Shown: positions 31,291 through 43,222 of the stretch, piece after piece | Layout: each line of letters opens with the position of its first letter | Position numbering within the stretch: position 1 is the first letter of the stretch | NCBI RefSeq assembly: GCF_003576645.1 | Contig: NC_044917.1 | Location: 12,430,530 to 12,494,529 of the forward strand | Reading direction: 5' to 3' | From: Ipomoea triloba | Taxonomy: Eukaryota; Streptophyta; Magnoliopsida; Solanales; Convolvulaceae | DNA length: 64,000 nt | Notes under the pieces: generated by a model | Told to the model about the DNA's origin: nothing | The model's database searches: none | The model's input: only the letters and a program-made list of their open reading frames with translations | Made by a program: the position numbers and the translations under genes

Positions 31291-32180
31291 TAAGCTTTCA
31301 AAATCCAAATCATCATAATGGCATCAAACAAACAAACATATGCAAGGATTAAAGAAAACATGTGGTGTGCAAACCTCCTCCGGCTTGAGATAGTGTGCTC
31401 AAACTCAAATCTGGTCATGGAAAAATATTTATACTCAATGAAAATGGAAATGAATAAAGTTAAGCAACCTTAATTTAATTTGGTGTAAAGAGAATAAAAT
31501 TTGTTCCAAATTTGATTCACACTATATAAGACAAACTTAAATACAGTAATGCATGAATCAATATAAGCACCTGGGAGTCATGGAATAAGCACTCAAGTGT
31601 TTGTTTGTTGACTACAGAGCGTTGATATTAATTATACAAATAACAACACATCAACCAGGGCCTTATAGAGCTTTTTCTCGTCCCGGGGGATAAGTCGGAG
31701 GATTAGACGAAAATTGATTTTATTACTAAACAATAATGAGAAATAGGAGAAATACCAAAGAAGAATAGAAATATCCAAATGCTAGAATTGTTCTTTGTTT
31801 TTGAGAATATTCATAGTGTAATTTTAATAGTCAAATAATAACCTGCATTTTATTCAAAATTATGAATTACCGATTCTTTTTTTTTAGCAGAATCTTTATT
31901 ATGTTAATCTCCATTACATTAGTTAGAATCTTTTTGAACATTATGGTTGCTTGAATTCCGGATCGGTTTTGTTGTTGTTGTTGTTGCTGTTGTTGTACAT
32001 TTCTTTTCCCATATTGAATGAATTAAGAATTTTTTTTTTCTTATTTTACTACTAACTTTTTACTGATTATTATTAGTATTATTAATTAGTAATTTTTTTC
32101 TTTTTCTATTGTTTGGGCGGAAGTATTTGGGCGAGCATGTAGGGAAGGAGGATTTTGTTTTTAATAATAGTATAGATTAT
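31291..32180. other. intergenic, no gene recognised
   Basis: AT-rich with a (GTT)n stretch at about 31972-31995. Nothing supports a gene. Confidence 0.4.
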
Positions 32181-32540
32181 TATTGTTGTTGTTATTATTG
32201 TGTAGGGGTATAATTGTCTCTATACTCATTATTCCTTACAATTCAAAATCCAACAAAACAATGGAATTTATATTTCCAGTAATTTCTTTTTCACCAACTA
32301 AACAATAGAATCTATTTTCCTGAAATTTATTTTTCTTTGAATTTCAATTTCATTTTCCTTCAAATATTTTTCAGCGAACCAAATGGACGGTAAAATTCCA
32401 CCCCTTTGCAAACAATTCATTTTTCAATGGAAAATGTTTTCCATCCAACCAAACAACATAAAACAACATCTTCCTCCACTTTTAAGAAAACCTTATCCAT
32501 GAAAAATATTTTCCATCCAACCAAACACCGCCTTAACGTT
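32181..32540. mobile_element. MITE remnants with CATCCAACCAAACA ends
   Basis: GGAAAATGTTTTCCATCCAACCAAACA and a near copy AAAATATTTTCCATCCAACCAAACACCG about 80 bases later look like right ends of Tourist-type MITEs. Left ends are not clear. Confidence 0.4.
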
Positions 32541-32574
32541 TTCAAGGAACATGCAAAATATGTAAATTAATGGC

Positions 32575-33342
32575 CGATTGTTATACTGTGGACCATGGTT
32601 CGAAAACGACAGCTGTTACATTTTAACAAATTTCGTATTTTGTGTGTGTTCAAAATAAAATAAAACTACAGTGTATCTAAAATGAAATTGTGTCTTGTGT
32701 GTATATTATCAAATGAAACTGTAATTGAATTAAAATTATACTTTAGTTGTGTTGAAATGAAACGGTAGTATGTATAAAATGAAACTAAATAACATGTCTC
32801 ATATATTAAGTGTATATTGTCAAATAGAAGTGTAGTTGAATAAAAATGATACTTTAGTTTTATTAAAATGAAACTACAAAATGTATAAAAAGAAACTAAA
32901 TAATATGTCTCATATATTGAGTGTATATTGTGAAGTCAAACTGTAGTTACATCGAAGTGATGTTGTAGTTGTGTTGTAATGAAACTATAGTGTATATAAA
33001 ATGAAACTGAATATCAACTTCACACATTTGAGTATATATTGTCAAATGAAATCGTAGTTGAATTAGAATTATAATTTAGTGGTGTTGTAATAAGACTAAG
33101 TGTGTATAACATGAAATTCAATAACATATCTCACTATAATAAGAATATTGTATGTATAATGTTGAATGAAACTATAGTTAAAAGAAAATGAAACTGTAGT
33201 TGTGATGAACTTAAACTACAATGTATATAAAATGAAACTAAATATGTTATACAACTAGAGCTAATTACGCAGAACGGGTGCCGTTTCTTTTCATTAAAAG
33301 AAATGATACCGTTTTGGACTATGGTCCATAATAAGATTTGCC
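32575..33342. mobile_element. Mutator-type MITE with a tandem-repeat core, copy 1
   Basis: 768 bp. Ends are GTTATACTGTGGACCATGG and CTATGGTCCATAATAAG in inverted order, next to CGAAAACGAC/CCGTTTTGG. The 9-bp TSD has one mismatch, ATTAATGGC (32566-32574) and ATGAATGGC (33343-33351). The core is a degenerate array with a unit of roughly 110-120 bp containing AACTGTAGTTG, AAAATGAAACTAAATA and GTGTATATTGT. Confidence 0.65.
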
Positions 33343-33428
33343 ATGAATGGCTTGATGGGCTGGTTTTTTAATATCAAAGCTTTGGGCAATGAAATATATA
33401 TATGTTGATGGGAGGGGAGCTTTTGTAA

Positions 33429-34068
33429 CACAAATTTTACTGTGCCCACTGTGGAATGTGCATCAAAATGATTGTTGTTTTGATTAATGAAAACAAACGG
33501 CTGAAACGACATTCGTTCCGCACAATTGCAGTTCCCTTTCAACACAACTGCAATTTATTTTCAACACAATTGCAGTTCCTTTTCAATATAATTGCAGTTT
33601 CATTATATTTGACATTATACACTCAAATATGTGAACACAACTACAATTTCTTGTATAATACACTGCAGTTTTCTTTCAACACAACTACAATATCATTCGA
33701 TATAACTACAGTTTCATTGAACAATATACACCCAAAAATGTGAAACTGTTATTCAGTATCAGTTCAACACAACTGCAGTTCCCTTTCAACACAACTGCAG
33801 TTTCTTTTCGATATAACTGCAATACCAAAAAATGTGAATCTGTTATTCAGTATCAGTTCACCACACTGCAGTTTCCTTTCAATACAACTGCAGTTCCTTT
33901 TCGATATAGCTGCAGTTTCATTCGATAATATAAAAACATATTTGATGCAGTATCTTTTGAGATAAACTGTAGTATCCGTTGCGGAGCTTCGTCACGACTA
34001 ACGGCCGCTGTTTCTCCCACTTACTGAAACGACGTCGTTTTGTGACCATGGTCCACCATATAACGACT
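33429..34068. mobile_element. Mutator-type MITE with a tandem-repeat core, copy 2
   Basis: 640 bp flanked by a perfect 10-bp duplication, GCTTTTGTAA (33419-33428 and 34069-34078). The right end reads GTGACCATGGTCCACCATATAACG. The core holds many 21-bp units of the type TTTCAACACAACTGCAGTTCC (about 33530-33930). ORFs inside reflect the repeat. Confidence 0.7.
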
Positions 34069-34204
34069 GCTTTTGTAAAATATTCTCTTGCACAACTTGA
34101 TTTTTTGCAAGAGAAATGCAAGAGAAAGAAAAAGACGTGTGGAGACACACTTTCAGCGTTTACAAAATGTGCTTGCTAGGCACTTTAGAGTAGTAGCTAG
34201 TTGG

Positions 34205-34560
34205 TCGGTTGTTATGCCATGGACCCGGATCCACCTTGGAAGGTGGACCCAAGTTCATGTTCACAATTTTAGTACTCTATGCCCATAATTTTAGAACTAT
34301 ATGTGCACAATTTTTGAACTCTATGTTCATAATTTTTGAACACTATATTCTTAATTTTGAACTGTATGTTCACAATTTCAGAACTCTATGCTCACAATTT
34401 CATAATTCTATGTTCACAATTTCAGAACTCTATATTCACAATATCAGAACACTATATTCAATAGCATAACACAATTTTTGAATCTATATAACAAAATTGT
34501 GAATACAGAGTTTAAAAATTGTAAATATTGAGTAATATAATTTTGTATATTGAGATTTAA
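34205..34560. mobile_element. partial element of the GGACCATGG group with a 23-bp array
   Basis: The left side has GTTATGCCATGGACCCGGATCCACC and its inverse GGTGGACCC. About eight copies of TTCACAATTTCAGAACTCTATG-type units follow at 34259-34450. No matching right end was found. Confidence 0.5.
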
Positions 34561-35126
34561 AATTGTGAACTTAAACATTCTAGTTAGGATTCAAAACTAG
34601 AACCCAATATCTAGTTTTAGGTTATTAAAATCGCAAATCGAAACTCCAGGTTCCGGTTCTGAACTGAAAAATACATTAATTGTTGAATTTATATTATTTT
34701 AAAAATAAAGAATTGAATTAAAAAAATAGAGTTGGGCTATTTGTACCACTTGAATAAAAAATAAAAAATTGAATTAACCAGACTTTATATTGGGCTCAAT
34801 AGAGTTGGGCTATTTGTACCACTTGAATTATTTTCTTGTCTGGTTCGAATTGACCAATTTGGTGTCGTGGACTCCTTAATTTATTTTGGCCCACTATAAT
34901 TTGAATGACAAATTTTATTGTGGACAATGGTCCATGTAGCAGCATGGGGCAAATTATTGCATGGACCATCGTCCACACAACTGTGTGGACCAAAAATAAA
35001 AAGTACATTATTTTTATACTGAAAGTACATTATTTTTGTACTGTAGATATATTATTTGATAGTATATATCAAATAATGTATTTTCAGTACAAAAATAATG
35101 TACCTAAAATAATGTACAATAGTGAG
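34561..35126. other. AT-rich with a small GGACCAT palindrome
   Basis: 34912-34990 contains ATTGTGGACAATGGTCCATG and CATGGACCATCGTCCACAC, a short inverted pair of the same group as the neighbouring Mutator-type MITEs. Two copies of AGAGTTGGGCTATTTGTACC occur about 70 bases apart (34730 and 34801). No gene. Confidence 0.45.
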
Positions 35127-35332
35127 AGGCACATGTCAACATTACTTATTATGAAAAATGTATTACTTTTTCTCTTATAAGTAACAAAAATTATATTTTT
35201 GATTAGTGTTATATTTGAGCATATAAGTGTGAGATTTGTACATATAAGTATGACATTTGCATGGTGCTTTGACCAGACCCGACCCGTCTCACGAATAAGG
35301 ATCCGTGAGACGGTCTCACACAAGTGTGACCC
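35127..35332. mobile_element. right half of a GTGTGAGACGG Mutator-type MITE
   Basis: Matches the right part of 43709-44075 (ACATTTGAGCATATAAGT, then CGACCCGTCTCACG) and ends GAGACGGTCTCACACAAG. The left half is missing. Confidence 0.6.
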
Positions 35333-35399
35333 ATTAACTGAAAATATTAATCTATACTTATTCATAATACATGGACGTCATAATTAGCATAATATTAAT

Positions 35400-37328
35400 C
35401 TATACTATATATAAAAACATAAGAATAGTAAATGCATATTTTAAATTTTAAACAATAGTAAAGGTAAATTAAAAATAGAATGAAAATATTTCAATAATAA
35501 TATTCTACATCATTAATTAAAAATAGAATAGAAATTAGGTAAAAATACCAGTGGATCTATTATTCTAATTGACTAATTAATTGAAAATAAAAAAAAAATC
35601 GACTAAAAATGAATCTGATGTTACTAATTGATTGAATATATAAAAGGAAATGAATATTAATAATTGACTGTAAATAAAAAAAATATCCATAATTAACTAA
35701 AATAAAAAAGGAAATGGTCATATCATTGCAATTTAATTAAATAAGGAAAACATTATACATCATAAATAATAAAGGCATATTATAAACAATATTAAAGATA
35801 AATTAAAAAAGGAACGGAAATAAAAAATGAAACGTAAATATTTCAATAATAATATTCTACATTATCAATTAAAAATGGAACGAAAATTAGGTAAATATTA
35901 CTATGTAATTCTTTTCATTTTTCCTAGATAAGGTTGCCTGATATTAATTTACATATAACAATCGGCACTAATAATTAAAAAAAATTTAAAAAAAAATAGA
36001 AGAACTGTCGGAGACGTCTGTTTTTTTTTTAATTTTATTATTATTATTATTATTTTATTATTTTAATTAAAATTATTTAAAAAGTTTATTTTAAAATTAG
36101 TAACCACCATGTCATCACAATTGTAGGTAAACAGGTCAATTTGGATTTTTTTTTTTTGAAAACATGTCAATTTGTACTTAATTGCATGAGTTTATATAGT
36201 TCAGGAATCCAATTGCATTATTTTTGAGTTCGATGGCCTAATTACAGTTTTGTGTGTAGTTCAGTGGTTTATTTGACCATTATTCCGAGAAAAATGATAT
36301 TACTAATTGATTTAAAATATAAAAAGATCGTAATCTATATTCTATACTATATATAAAAGTAAAATCCTCCTATTTCATTCCCCGCCTAAACTTTTGTAGT
36401 CAATTAATGAAATATTTTATTGGTCAAATAATTAATAAAACTTATTTGTTAAGAAAATGTAAAATAGAAATTAACTAATATCTATAAATTGATAATATGT
36501 ATACTCACGTATCAACACTATTAATAAAAGTAAAATCATTTATGGGGAAAAGAAAATGATATTACTAATTGACTGAAAATTATTTAAAAACTTTAATAGT
36601 TAATTATACTTTCCTTTTGAAAACTCTAAGTTATTTAAACTTTAAAAAAATTAATTGAACATGGGTTGTTAGATTTTTATAATAATCAAAATTAATTCAT
36701 TCAAATATGGAGGAGGAAGATAAAACTAAATGCAATATGGGGAAAATGAATATACTTAAAGTATAAAAGTATAATTACACATATATTAGTGTAATTGACT
36801 AATAATAATTGCCGAATAATTATTATGATAATTAAGTTAAGCATTGGTCGTTGAATTTATTTTTATAATAATTACAATTAACTTATTTCTCATTTTCTCA
36901 TATTTATTTTAGTAATAATATAATTAATATAAGTCATAATATAATTATATAAGTCATATTACTTATAGATCTTTTAAAGATAATTTTAGACAAACAAGTC
37001 ATATATTATTCAATTAATTGAGTAATATTTTTGTACTAATCTTATAATCAAATAAATGTACACGTTCAATATTAGAATTTTTTATAATTTCATCTTTATT
37101 TTTATTATCTCAATATATAATAAAAAAAATTTATCCACGCCCGGATAATTGGACAATTATTTGTTCTAATTCAAAGGAAAACATCAGAAAACATAATCGA
37201 TCCAATCAATTTCATCAATTGTGCTATATAATATTCGATGTTATAATATATATAATTGTATATTGATCCAAATATTCTCTAAATATTATAACAAATCATT
37301 CCGTGCAACGCACGGGCGAAAATACTAG
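35400..37328 (+). mobile_element. Helitron, non-autonomous
   Basis: The 5' end TCTATACTATATATAAAA follows an A (35399). The 3' end has the hairpin CCGTGCAACGCACGG (37301-37316), an eight-base spacer and ACTAG, followed by T (37329). This is the Helitron signature: 5' TC, 3' hairpin plus CTRR, insertion between A and T, no TSD. The interior is very AT-rich with no Rep/helicase ORF. A second start, TCTATATTCTATACTATATA, at 36334 may define a nested or alternative 995-bp element sharing the same 3' end. An internal duplication of about 150 bp (35405-35560 and 35757-35905) is visible. Confidence 0.7.
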
Positions 37329-38045
37329 TAATGATAATAATATTGTTTACAATCAGATTTAATTTAGGGCCAATTTTTGGGCTTTTTTGCGGCCAATTTT
37401 TTTTGTGGCATTTTGGGCCTTTTTTTTTAGTGAAATTTGGGGCAAATTTTAGGTTATCAGCACAACTGTCTCCTCAATTCACATTCTCCAGTCTTGTGTG
37501 CGTGTGGGATGTGGCTGCGTCGAAGCAGTGAGGGTGCGGTGAGGTGGAGAACGGCGCGGCGTTGGTAGGAGGCGACTGGCGAGGCTGGCGGCGAGGGCAG
37601 AGGCGGCAGCGACCGGAGGCAGCGCGGCGCGGCGGAGGCGAAGGCGAAGGCGCCGAGTGAGGCGGCAATTGGCGGGCGGCGCAGCGCGGCGAGGCGGCGC
37701 GGCGAGGGTAGAGGCGGCAGCGACTGGCGATTGCTGTTGTGCTTGCTTTTCAGTTTGTAGTTTGGCAGGGAGGAAGGGAGGAAGAAGGCACGGGAGGAAG
37801 AGGAAGAGGAAGAGGAAGAGGAAGAAAAGAGAAGGGCAAATTAGTCTTCACAACCCAATTTTTCTCCCCAACAGCACCGGAAAACAAAATCCTTGGGTAT
37901 AGCTCGGATTTTGTTTTCCTCCAAAATGAGGAATTGTAGTTCCAATGGAAAACAAGTTCTAGTGAACCAAACATCAGAAAATTACAATTTCGGAACTACT
38001 TCCCATGGAAGTGCACTTCCTGCGAACCAAACATGACCTTAGAAT
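37329..38045. other. GC-rich GGCGGC segment and (GGAAGA)n
   Basis: 37500-37735 is strikingly GC-rich for this window, with GGCGGC, GCGCGGCG and AGGCGAAGGC motifs. GGAAGA units run at 37795-37832. The end GCGAACCAAACATGACCTTA (to 38043) looks like a Tourist-type MITE terminus, so the segment may be TE cargo. ORFs in it are low complexity and not accepted as genes. Confidence 0.5.
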
Positions 38046-38444
38046 GCAGGCAACTATTGCACCCTTTGAAAAAGTGTAGATTTGAATGAAGGCAGTTGAC
38101 TTGTTATTCTAAGAGTGAAAAAATAATTGAGTGGCTCATAGCATACCATCACGATTTTAAATAGGTCTTTGGGGCTAGTTGAGGCAAAGCTGGTGAGCCC
38201 TTGGCATCGGTCCCATTCGTTAGGGCAATTTAAGAGTCATAAGACTTGTGACAATATATCATTTTGTTGCTTGCTTGAGTTTAGTTTGTTTTGAGTGACT
38301 TGATCTTTTTGGTATTTCCTTATGTTTAGTTGAATGGGCTTGCCCACTCTCACCTCTCTATGAATACAAGGTAAGGGGAAGCATAATGAAGATAATGAAG
38401 ACTGGCTTTGTAGTGCCGGGTTACATAGCAATGTTGGGGGCATG
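38046..38444. other. spacer before the nested element
   Basis: No gene or repeat recognised. It holds short ORFs only. Confidence 0.4.
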
Positions 38445-38958
38445 CAGGGTTGTGCAAAGTTTAGTTAAATTTCGGTTAATCAATCCAACTGACAAATTTT
38501 GGTTAATCATTTTTTAACCGAAAAATTTTGGTTCCGTTAATAGTAATGTTGCAAACATTAGGTGCCAATTTTTCGGAGCCTAGGCGCCCGATTTTTTATT
38601 TATTATTATTATTTTTTTTTTTGCTCTTAAGTTCTAATATTTAATTATCTAAAAGTCTAAAACTACTGTAAAAGTGTAAAATACATATAAAATTATTAAT
38701 TATAATTTATAATTGTAATTCACTAATTTGAATACATAAAATCTTAAATTTTCAATACAAAATAAGTAAATAACTTATAACGTAATAGTTAATAGTTAAT
38801 AGTTAATGAAGTTATAAACATTAAAGGAATTATCAAACTTCTAATTTCTAAATCATAGATTCATAGGTCAGACTGAATAGACTTAATCTTACGATTAAAC
38901 ACGCGCTCAACCATGACACGAAATTTATCAAATATGGAATAAAGATCAGACTTTAGCT

Positions 38959-39831
38959 TCATACGATAATACCAATAATACCAAGTATAACGGGAATGGT
39001 CATCAACAACCAATAATACCAAGTATAACGGGAATGGTCATCAACAAAAATAACGAAATAACGATAACCATCACATGATAAAACAGGAGCAAGGCCCCAA
39101 ATGTCAGTATATATCAAATCCAAAATATCTGAACTAGAAGTATCAATACGAGATAAAGGAAAACGTGCAGACTTGCCTGATTGACAAGCACTGCAGAGAC
39201 CCGAATTACAACGAGATAACGACTGAGACACACTAATAGAACGAGAACGTAAAATAGAACTAAGAACCCGGTCATGCGGATGACCGAGACGACCATGCCA
39301 CGTAGAAGCTGAAGCACGGGCAGAGAAAAATGCAGACGGAGACGAACTAGACAACGAGACCGGCAGAGTATAGAGACCTCCCGAGCTACTGCCCCGCAGC
39401 AGGATTTCCTTGGTTCGAATATCCTTCACAGTAAAAAACGAGGGGTGAAACTCAAAGAAGACATCATTATCAGCAATAAACTTCTGAACCGATAAGAGAG
39501 AAGTAGAAAGAGACGGAACACGAAGAATATGAGACGATTTAAAGGAACGAGAAGGGGTACAAAAAGAGGCACGACCAACATGACTAATAGGAAGTCTCAT
39601 ACGATCACCAACACGCAGAGTGTCAGTGCCAATATATTCTTCAGGAGCTGATAACGCAGCAATATCAGGAGTAACATGATGTGTTGCACCCGTGTCCGAA
39701 ACCCACATACGCGAATCAGACGAACCATCATTAGAATAGGACAAATTAGCCCTTGGTGCTACTGCTTCATTAAATCTGTCATAGCAAGCAGCAGCAGAAT
39801 GCCCCGAACGGCCGCAAATCTGGCACACCAC
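38959..39831 (-). pseudogene. Copia zinc knuckle, protease and partial integrase
   Basis: The open frame holds CQICGRSGHSAAAC (CCHC knuckle), MWVSDTGATHHVT (protease), WHGRLGHPH with CSACQSGKS (integrase zinc finger), and IYTDIWGLAP with [12 protein letters not shown] (core). The C-terminal residues repeat [16 protein letters not shown] sequence in another frame because of the 38-bp duplication, which is not a multiple of three. The upstream gag frame is cut by a stop codon near 39939. Confidence 0.85.
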
Positions 39832-39939
39832 TCGACCGGCACCGCCGTAGCCGCCACAACCACGCGAACCTCCGCCACGGCCAGCCGCTCCACGACCATA
39901 CTGACCGCGACCTCGGTTGCCACTACCGGCAGCACCACG

Positions 39940-40712
39940 TTACCTAGTCTGCTGCTGTCCACCACGAGGAGGCCGACGTCCACCACCGCCGCGCTGCACA
40001 CTGTAAACAGCCGGCGATCCACCACTACCGTAACCATCATCATCAAGAAACTGTTGTGCGCCCAGATGATCAGCCAACTCTTGGAGAGTCACCGGAGTCC
40101 CACGAACAGAGAGAGTCGACGCCAACGAACTGAACTCCGGTCGCAGTCCCCGAAACACGTACATATTCTTCTCATCAAGGGTGACTGCTCGGCCGGCCAA
40201 CGTGAGCTCCTCCACGATCACCTTTGCACGCCCAATGTAATCGGCGATGGACATATCACCTTGCCGGAGTCCATGGAGCTGGCCGGTCAGGTTAAGGACC
40301 CGAGCACGAGTAGACGAAGCTAACTCCTGAGTCACCGTATCCCACAAACTCCGACTGGTGCGACAGCCAACAGCTAGCGGCATGACTTCATCAGCAAGGG
40401 AAGAGACCAACATGGAGAGTAGAGCTTGATCCTGACGCCGCCACGCAACATACGTCGGATTCGCCATGGGTAAGGCACCCTCTGAAACTGCTGGCAACGT
40501 CGCAGCAGGAGGAGGATTCGTACCGTCGACAAAGCTCATAAGATCATGACCAACAAGAAACGGAACCACCTGTGTTCTCCAGAACAGATAATTCCTAACG
40601 TAAGCTTGATACTAATAAAGTGATGCATGTGCCGTGGACAACGAGTGCACAACCGACGAAATAGAAGAAACCTCCGAGACACTACGTTCGGATGACGCAA
40701 CGGAAGGATCAG
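39940..40712 (-). pseudogene. Copia gag remnant
   Basis: The likely original start is the ATG at 40712 (MADPSVASSERS), analogous to the gag start of the 386-7432 element. A frame change near 40600 separates this start from VPFLVGHDLMSFVDGT. The frame then has QDQALLSMLVSSL, SRSLWDTV and MYVFRGLRPEF, followed by a Gly/Arg-rich linker and a TAA in the linker near 39939. All motifs parallel those of 5963-7267. Confidence 0.8.
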
Positions 40713-40764
40713 CCATGGGATCACAAACAAAGAAAATAGCAAAACCCTAGGCTAACTGATACCA

Positions 40765-40897
40765 GATGAGAACGTGAGATTGTATTAACTATTAACAACT
40801 AATTTACAGAGTCTGATAGATGGTATATATACAATAGAAACACAGAATAACTAGGACACTAAATCATAATATGACTTGGACTCATAGAGTCCTAACA
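40765..40897 (-). repeat. 5' LTR of the truncated Copia
   Basis: 133 bp. It begins TGTTAGGACTC at 40897 and ends TTCTCATC at 40765 next to a TGGTATCAG primer-binding site. A TATATACA box lies near 40826. It shows what the mutated TA start of the 386-7432 LTRs should be. Confidence 0.8.
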
Positions 40898-42012
40898 CAT
40901 GGCTCCAATGCTCCATGCAAAGTGCAAACTTCAAAAATCAAAAGTCCAAAATAAAGATTACACTTTGAAAAGCATTATTATCACCCCTTACCATATTAGG
41001 AGTAACTAGTAAAATACCTAAATCAAATAAATCAATATATACAATTAAACAAATACACGAACAAAATAACAATATGAGTCTACACTCTACAATCTACATA
41101 CAATTAAACTAATAACATATTAACAATTTAACATTATGATGTGTTATGCACTTATGCTTATAATATTTCTATTTTCTTCGCATATTATTCTCAAATCTCA
41201 ATTAGGGACTTCATATTACTATATTAGTATATTTAACAATCTACAAGTCTACAACACGTCAAAACAAAGTACAAATTACATTTTCACAATATAACTTTTT
41301 CATTTGTCATTTTCACAATCTACAAACTACAAACTGCAAACTAATGAACTACAAAGAGCAAAGGCACCATACAAAGCAACAAGCCAACAATGCACAAATT
41401 CATCATTTACAAAATTACAAGTTACAATTTACACTCTATATTTATTATTTAACATTTATCAATCCAAATCCATATTACAATATTATTTATTACTATATTA
41501 GTATATTTAACAATCTACAAGAGTACAATAATCTACAAGACTTAAAAGAAAAAAATCCAAATTAGATTTAACAATCCAAATAAAATTTAAGATTTAAAAG
41601 AAAAAAAAACAGAAATTCGAGTTGGACAGTGCAGTCTGCACTGAGCAACTCTGGATGGTGTTACCTGACTCGACCGCCGACGGCGGCGTGCAGTGGCGGA
41701 CAGGTGGAGGTGATGGCGGCATGCGACGGCGGCAGACGAGTGGAGGTGACAAATGCGGCTCTCCCTTCGCGATTTCAGTAGCCTGCGCCTGATTCTTCTT
41801 CGCAATTTCAGCGATTAAAACCAAATAAGGGTTTAGTTGCCAAAACGACGTCGTTTTGGCGACTAAACCTTAAAAAAAAAAAAATCCAGTTCCCATTGGC
41901 AGGCCGGCTGGGCGGTCTAGGCGGTCGCCTAGCCGAACGGCCGCGGAGGAGGCCGATTCCGGCATTCCTCATCGCGGCCGTTCGGCACCTAGGTGCGATT
42001 TTTGCAACACTG
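40898..42012. other. right part of the inner hAT-like element
   Basis: AT-rich DNA with many ACAATCTACAA motifs (41090-41560), then a GC-rich stretch with GGCGGC motifs (41625-41770) and CAAAACGACGTCGTTTTGGC, a perfect short palindrome, at about 41841. No coding function is claimed. Confidence 0.5.
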
Positions 42013-42083
42013 GTTAATAGTTAAAAGTTTTATAGAATTTCGGTTAACGGTTAATTCGGTTCGAAATTGTCGATTAACCGAAG

Positions 42084-42127
<44 letters not shown>

Positions 42128-42780
42128 AAAATTTCCTAAAACTCCTTGTTCAAGATCTGCTCCGCCTCTACGCTTTAAAGTATGTTGTCGTGTTGCATCT
42201 CTAAGCTTCAAATCTGCGGCAACAAATCTCTGCTCCATCCTCCGCACGACCCCACTCTACTCTGCTCAAGGCTCCATGGCAACATGACTAAGTTTTCCAC
42301 CATAGCACCCTTACTGCTCTACTCAATGACGAACTCCCAAGCGAACTACACCTTTATGTTTTATTTATTTATTTCACTAACCCATTGCCATGACAGCTCC
42401 CATCGTCACCTACATTGACAAACTTTTCATTTCAAAAGAATTGGTATAGACTGGTGAATATGGAAGAAATACAAAGAGATTGCATCATCATCAATAAGCT
42501 CAATGTCTACTGCTCTGTGTATACTTGGCATTTGGTGTGTAGCACCTCAGAATTAATTATACCTAAAAAGGTAATTTTATTTATAATTTGAATAATTTTT
42601 AAATTTGTTAAAAAAATTTGGTTAATCGGGTAACTGACCGAATAATCAAATTTTTTTCGGGTTCGATTAATTTGAAAAATAGAAATTTCTATTCAATTAA
42701 TAGTTAAAGGGTTTGAAAAGTTCAGTTAATTCGTTTGGCTTAACTGACCCATTAACTGAATGCACATCTCTAGAGACATG

Positions 42781-43150
42781 GATTGCGTAGATAAAGATTG
42801 TAAGTGCATTCACGATAGTCTTTATATCATTAAGACCATTTTTGGTCTCTTGTACAAGTTTTTGAAAAAAAAAAATTTACTATTTTATAATCATTAAGGT
42901 ATCATACAAATCATGATTTAATTTTGGGAAAAAAGACACTTTATTTTGCGATTATAAGCCTTAGTTGGACCACTAAAATTGTTACAAAATAAGTCCCCAC
43001 AAAATTATTTATACTTTCTGAATCCTCAACAGACAGTGAAGATTTACTTGATTGTATGACTATGATTATATCTCTAAAATCCTCTTAAAATTCTAGACAA
43101 TCATATATGAATTCTATAATGTTTTATAAGATTTTATAAACCTCTACACT

Positions 43151-43222
<72 letters not shown>

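Larger units (their letters stand above)
38867..40897 (-). mobile_element. truncated Copia element inside the hAT-like element
   Basis: The minus-strand order is LTR, primer-binding site, gag, protease and part of integrase, ending abruptly at about 38867 within the integrase core; RT, RNase H and the 3' LTR are missing. It is related to the 386-7432 element but clearly diverged. Gag contains a frameshift near 40600, a stop codon near 39939, and a 38-bp tandem duplication in integrase (38971-39046). Confidence 0.85.
38544..42012. mobile_element. inner hAT-like element, CGCCTAGGCG family
   Basis: The left end TAATGTTGCAAACATT and the right end GATTTTTGCAACACTG carry the same termini as 9519-10025. 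The flanks are a perfect 8-bp TSD, GTTAATAG (38536-38543 and 42013-42020). Subterminal GAGCCTAGGCGCC and GGTCTAGGCGGTCGCCTAG motifs confirm the family. It carries a GC-rich stretch at 41625-41770 and a truncated Copia insertion. Without the Copia it is about 1.4 kb. Confidence 0.75.
38445..42772. mobile_element. outer hAT-like element of a three-level nest
   Basis: The left end CAGGGTTGTGCAAAGTTTAG and the right end CTGAATGCACATCTCTA are inverted matches. Both are followed inward by CGGTTAATC / GATTAACCG motifs (38475-38535 and 42030-42770). The flanks are GGGGCATG (38437-38444) and GAGACATG (42773-42780), an 8-bp TSD with two mismatches. Without the inner element it would be about 860 bp. 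An (AT)n tract lies at 42085-42127. Confidence 0.6.

Noticed and set aside
37657..37939. Overlapping ORFs rich in Arg/Gly/Lys
   Set aside because: Produced by GGCGGC and GGAAGA repeats; no conserved domain or gene structure.
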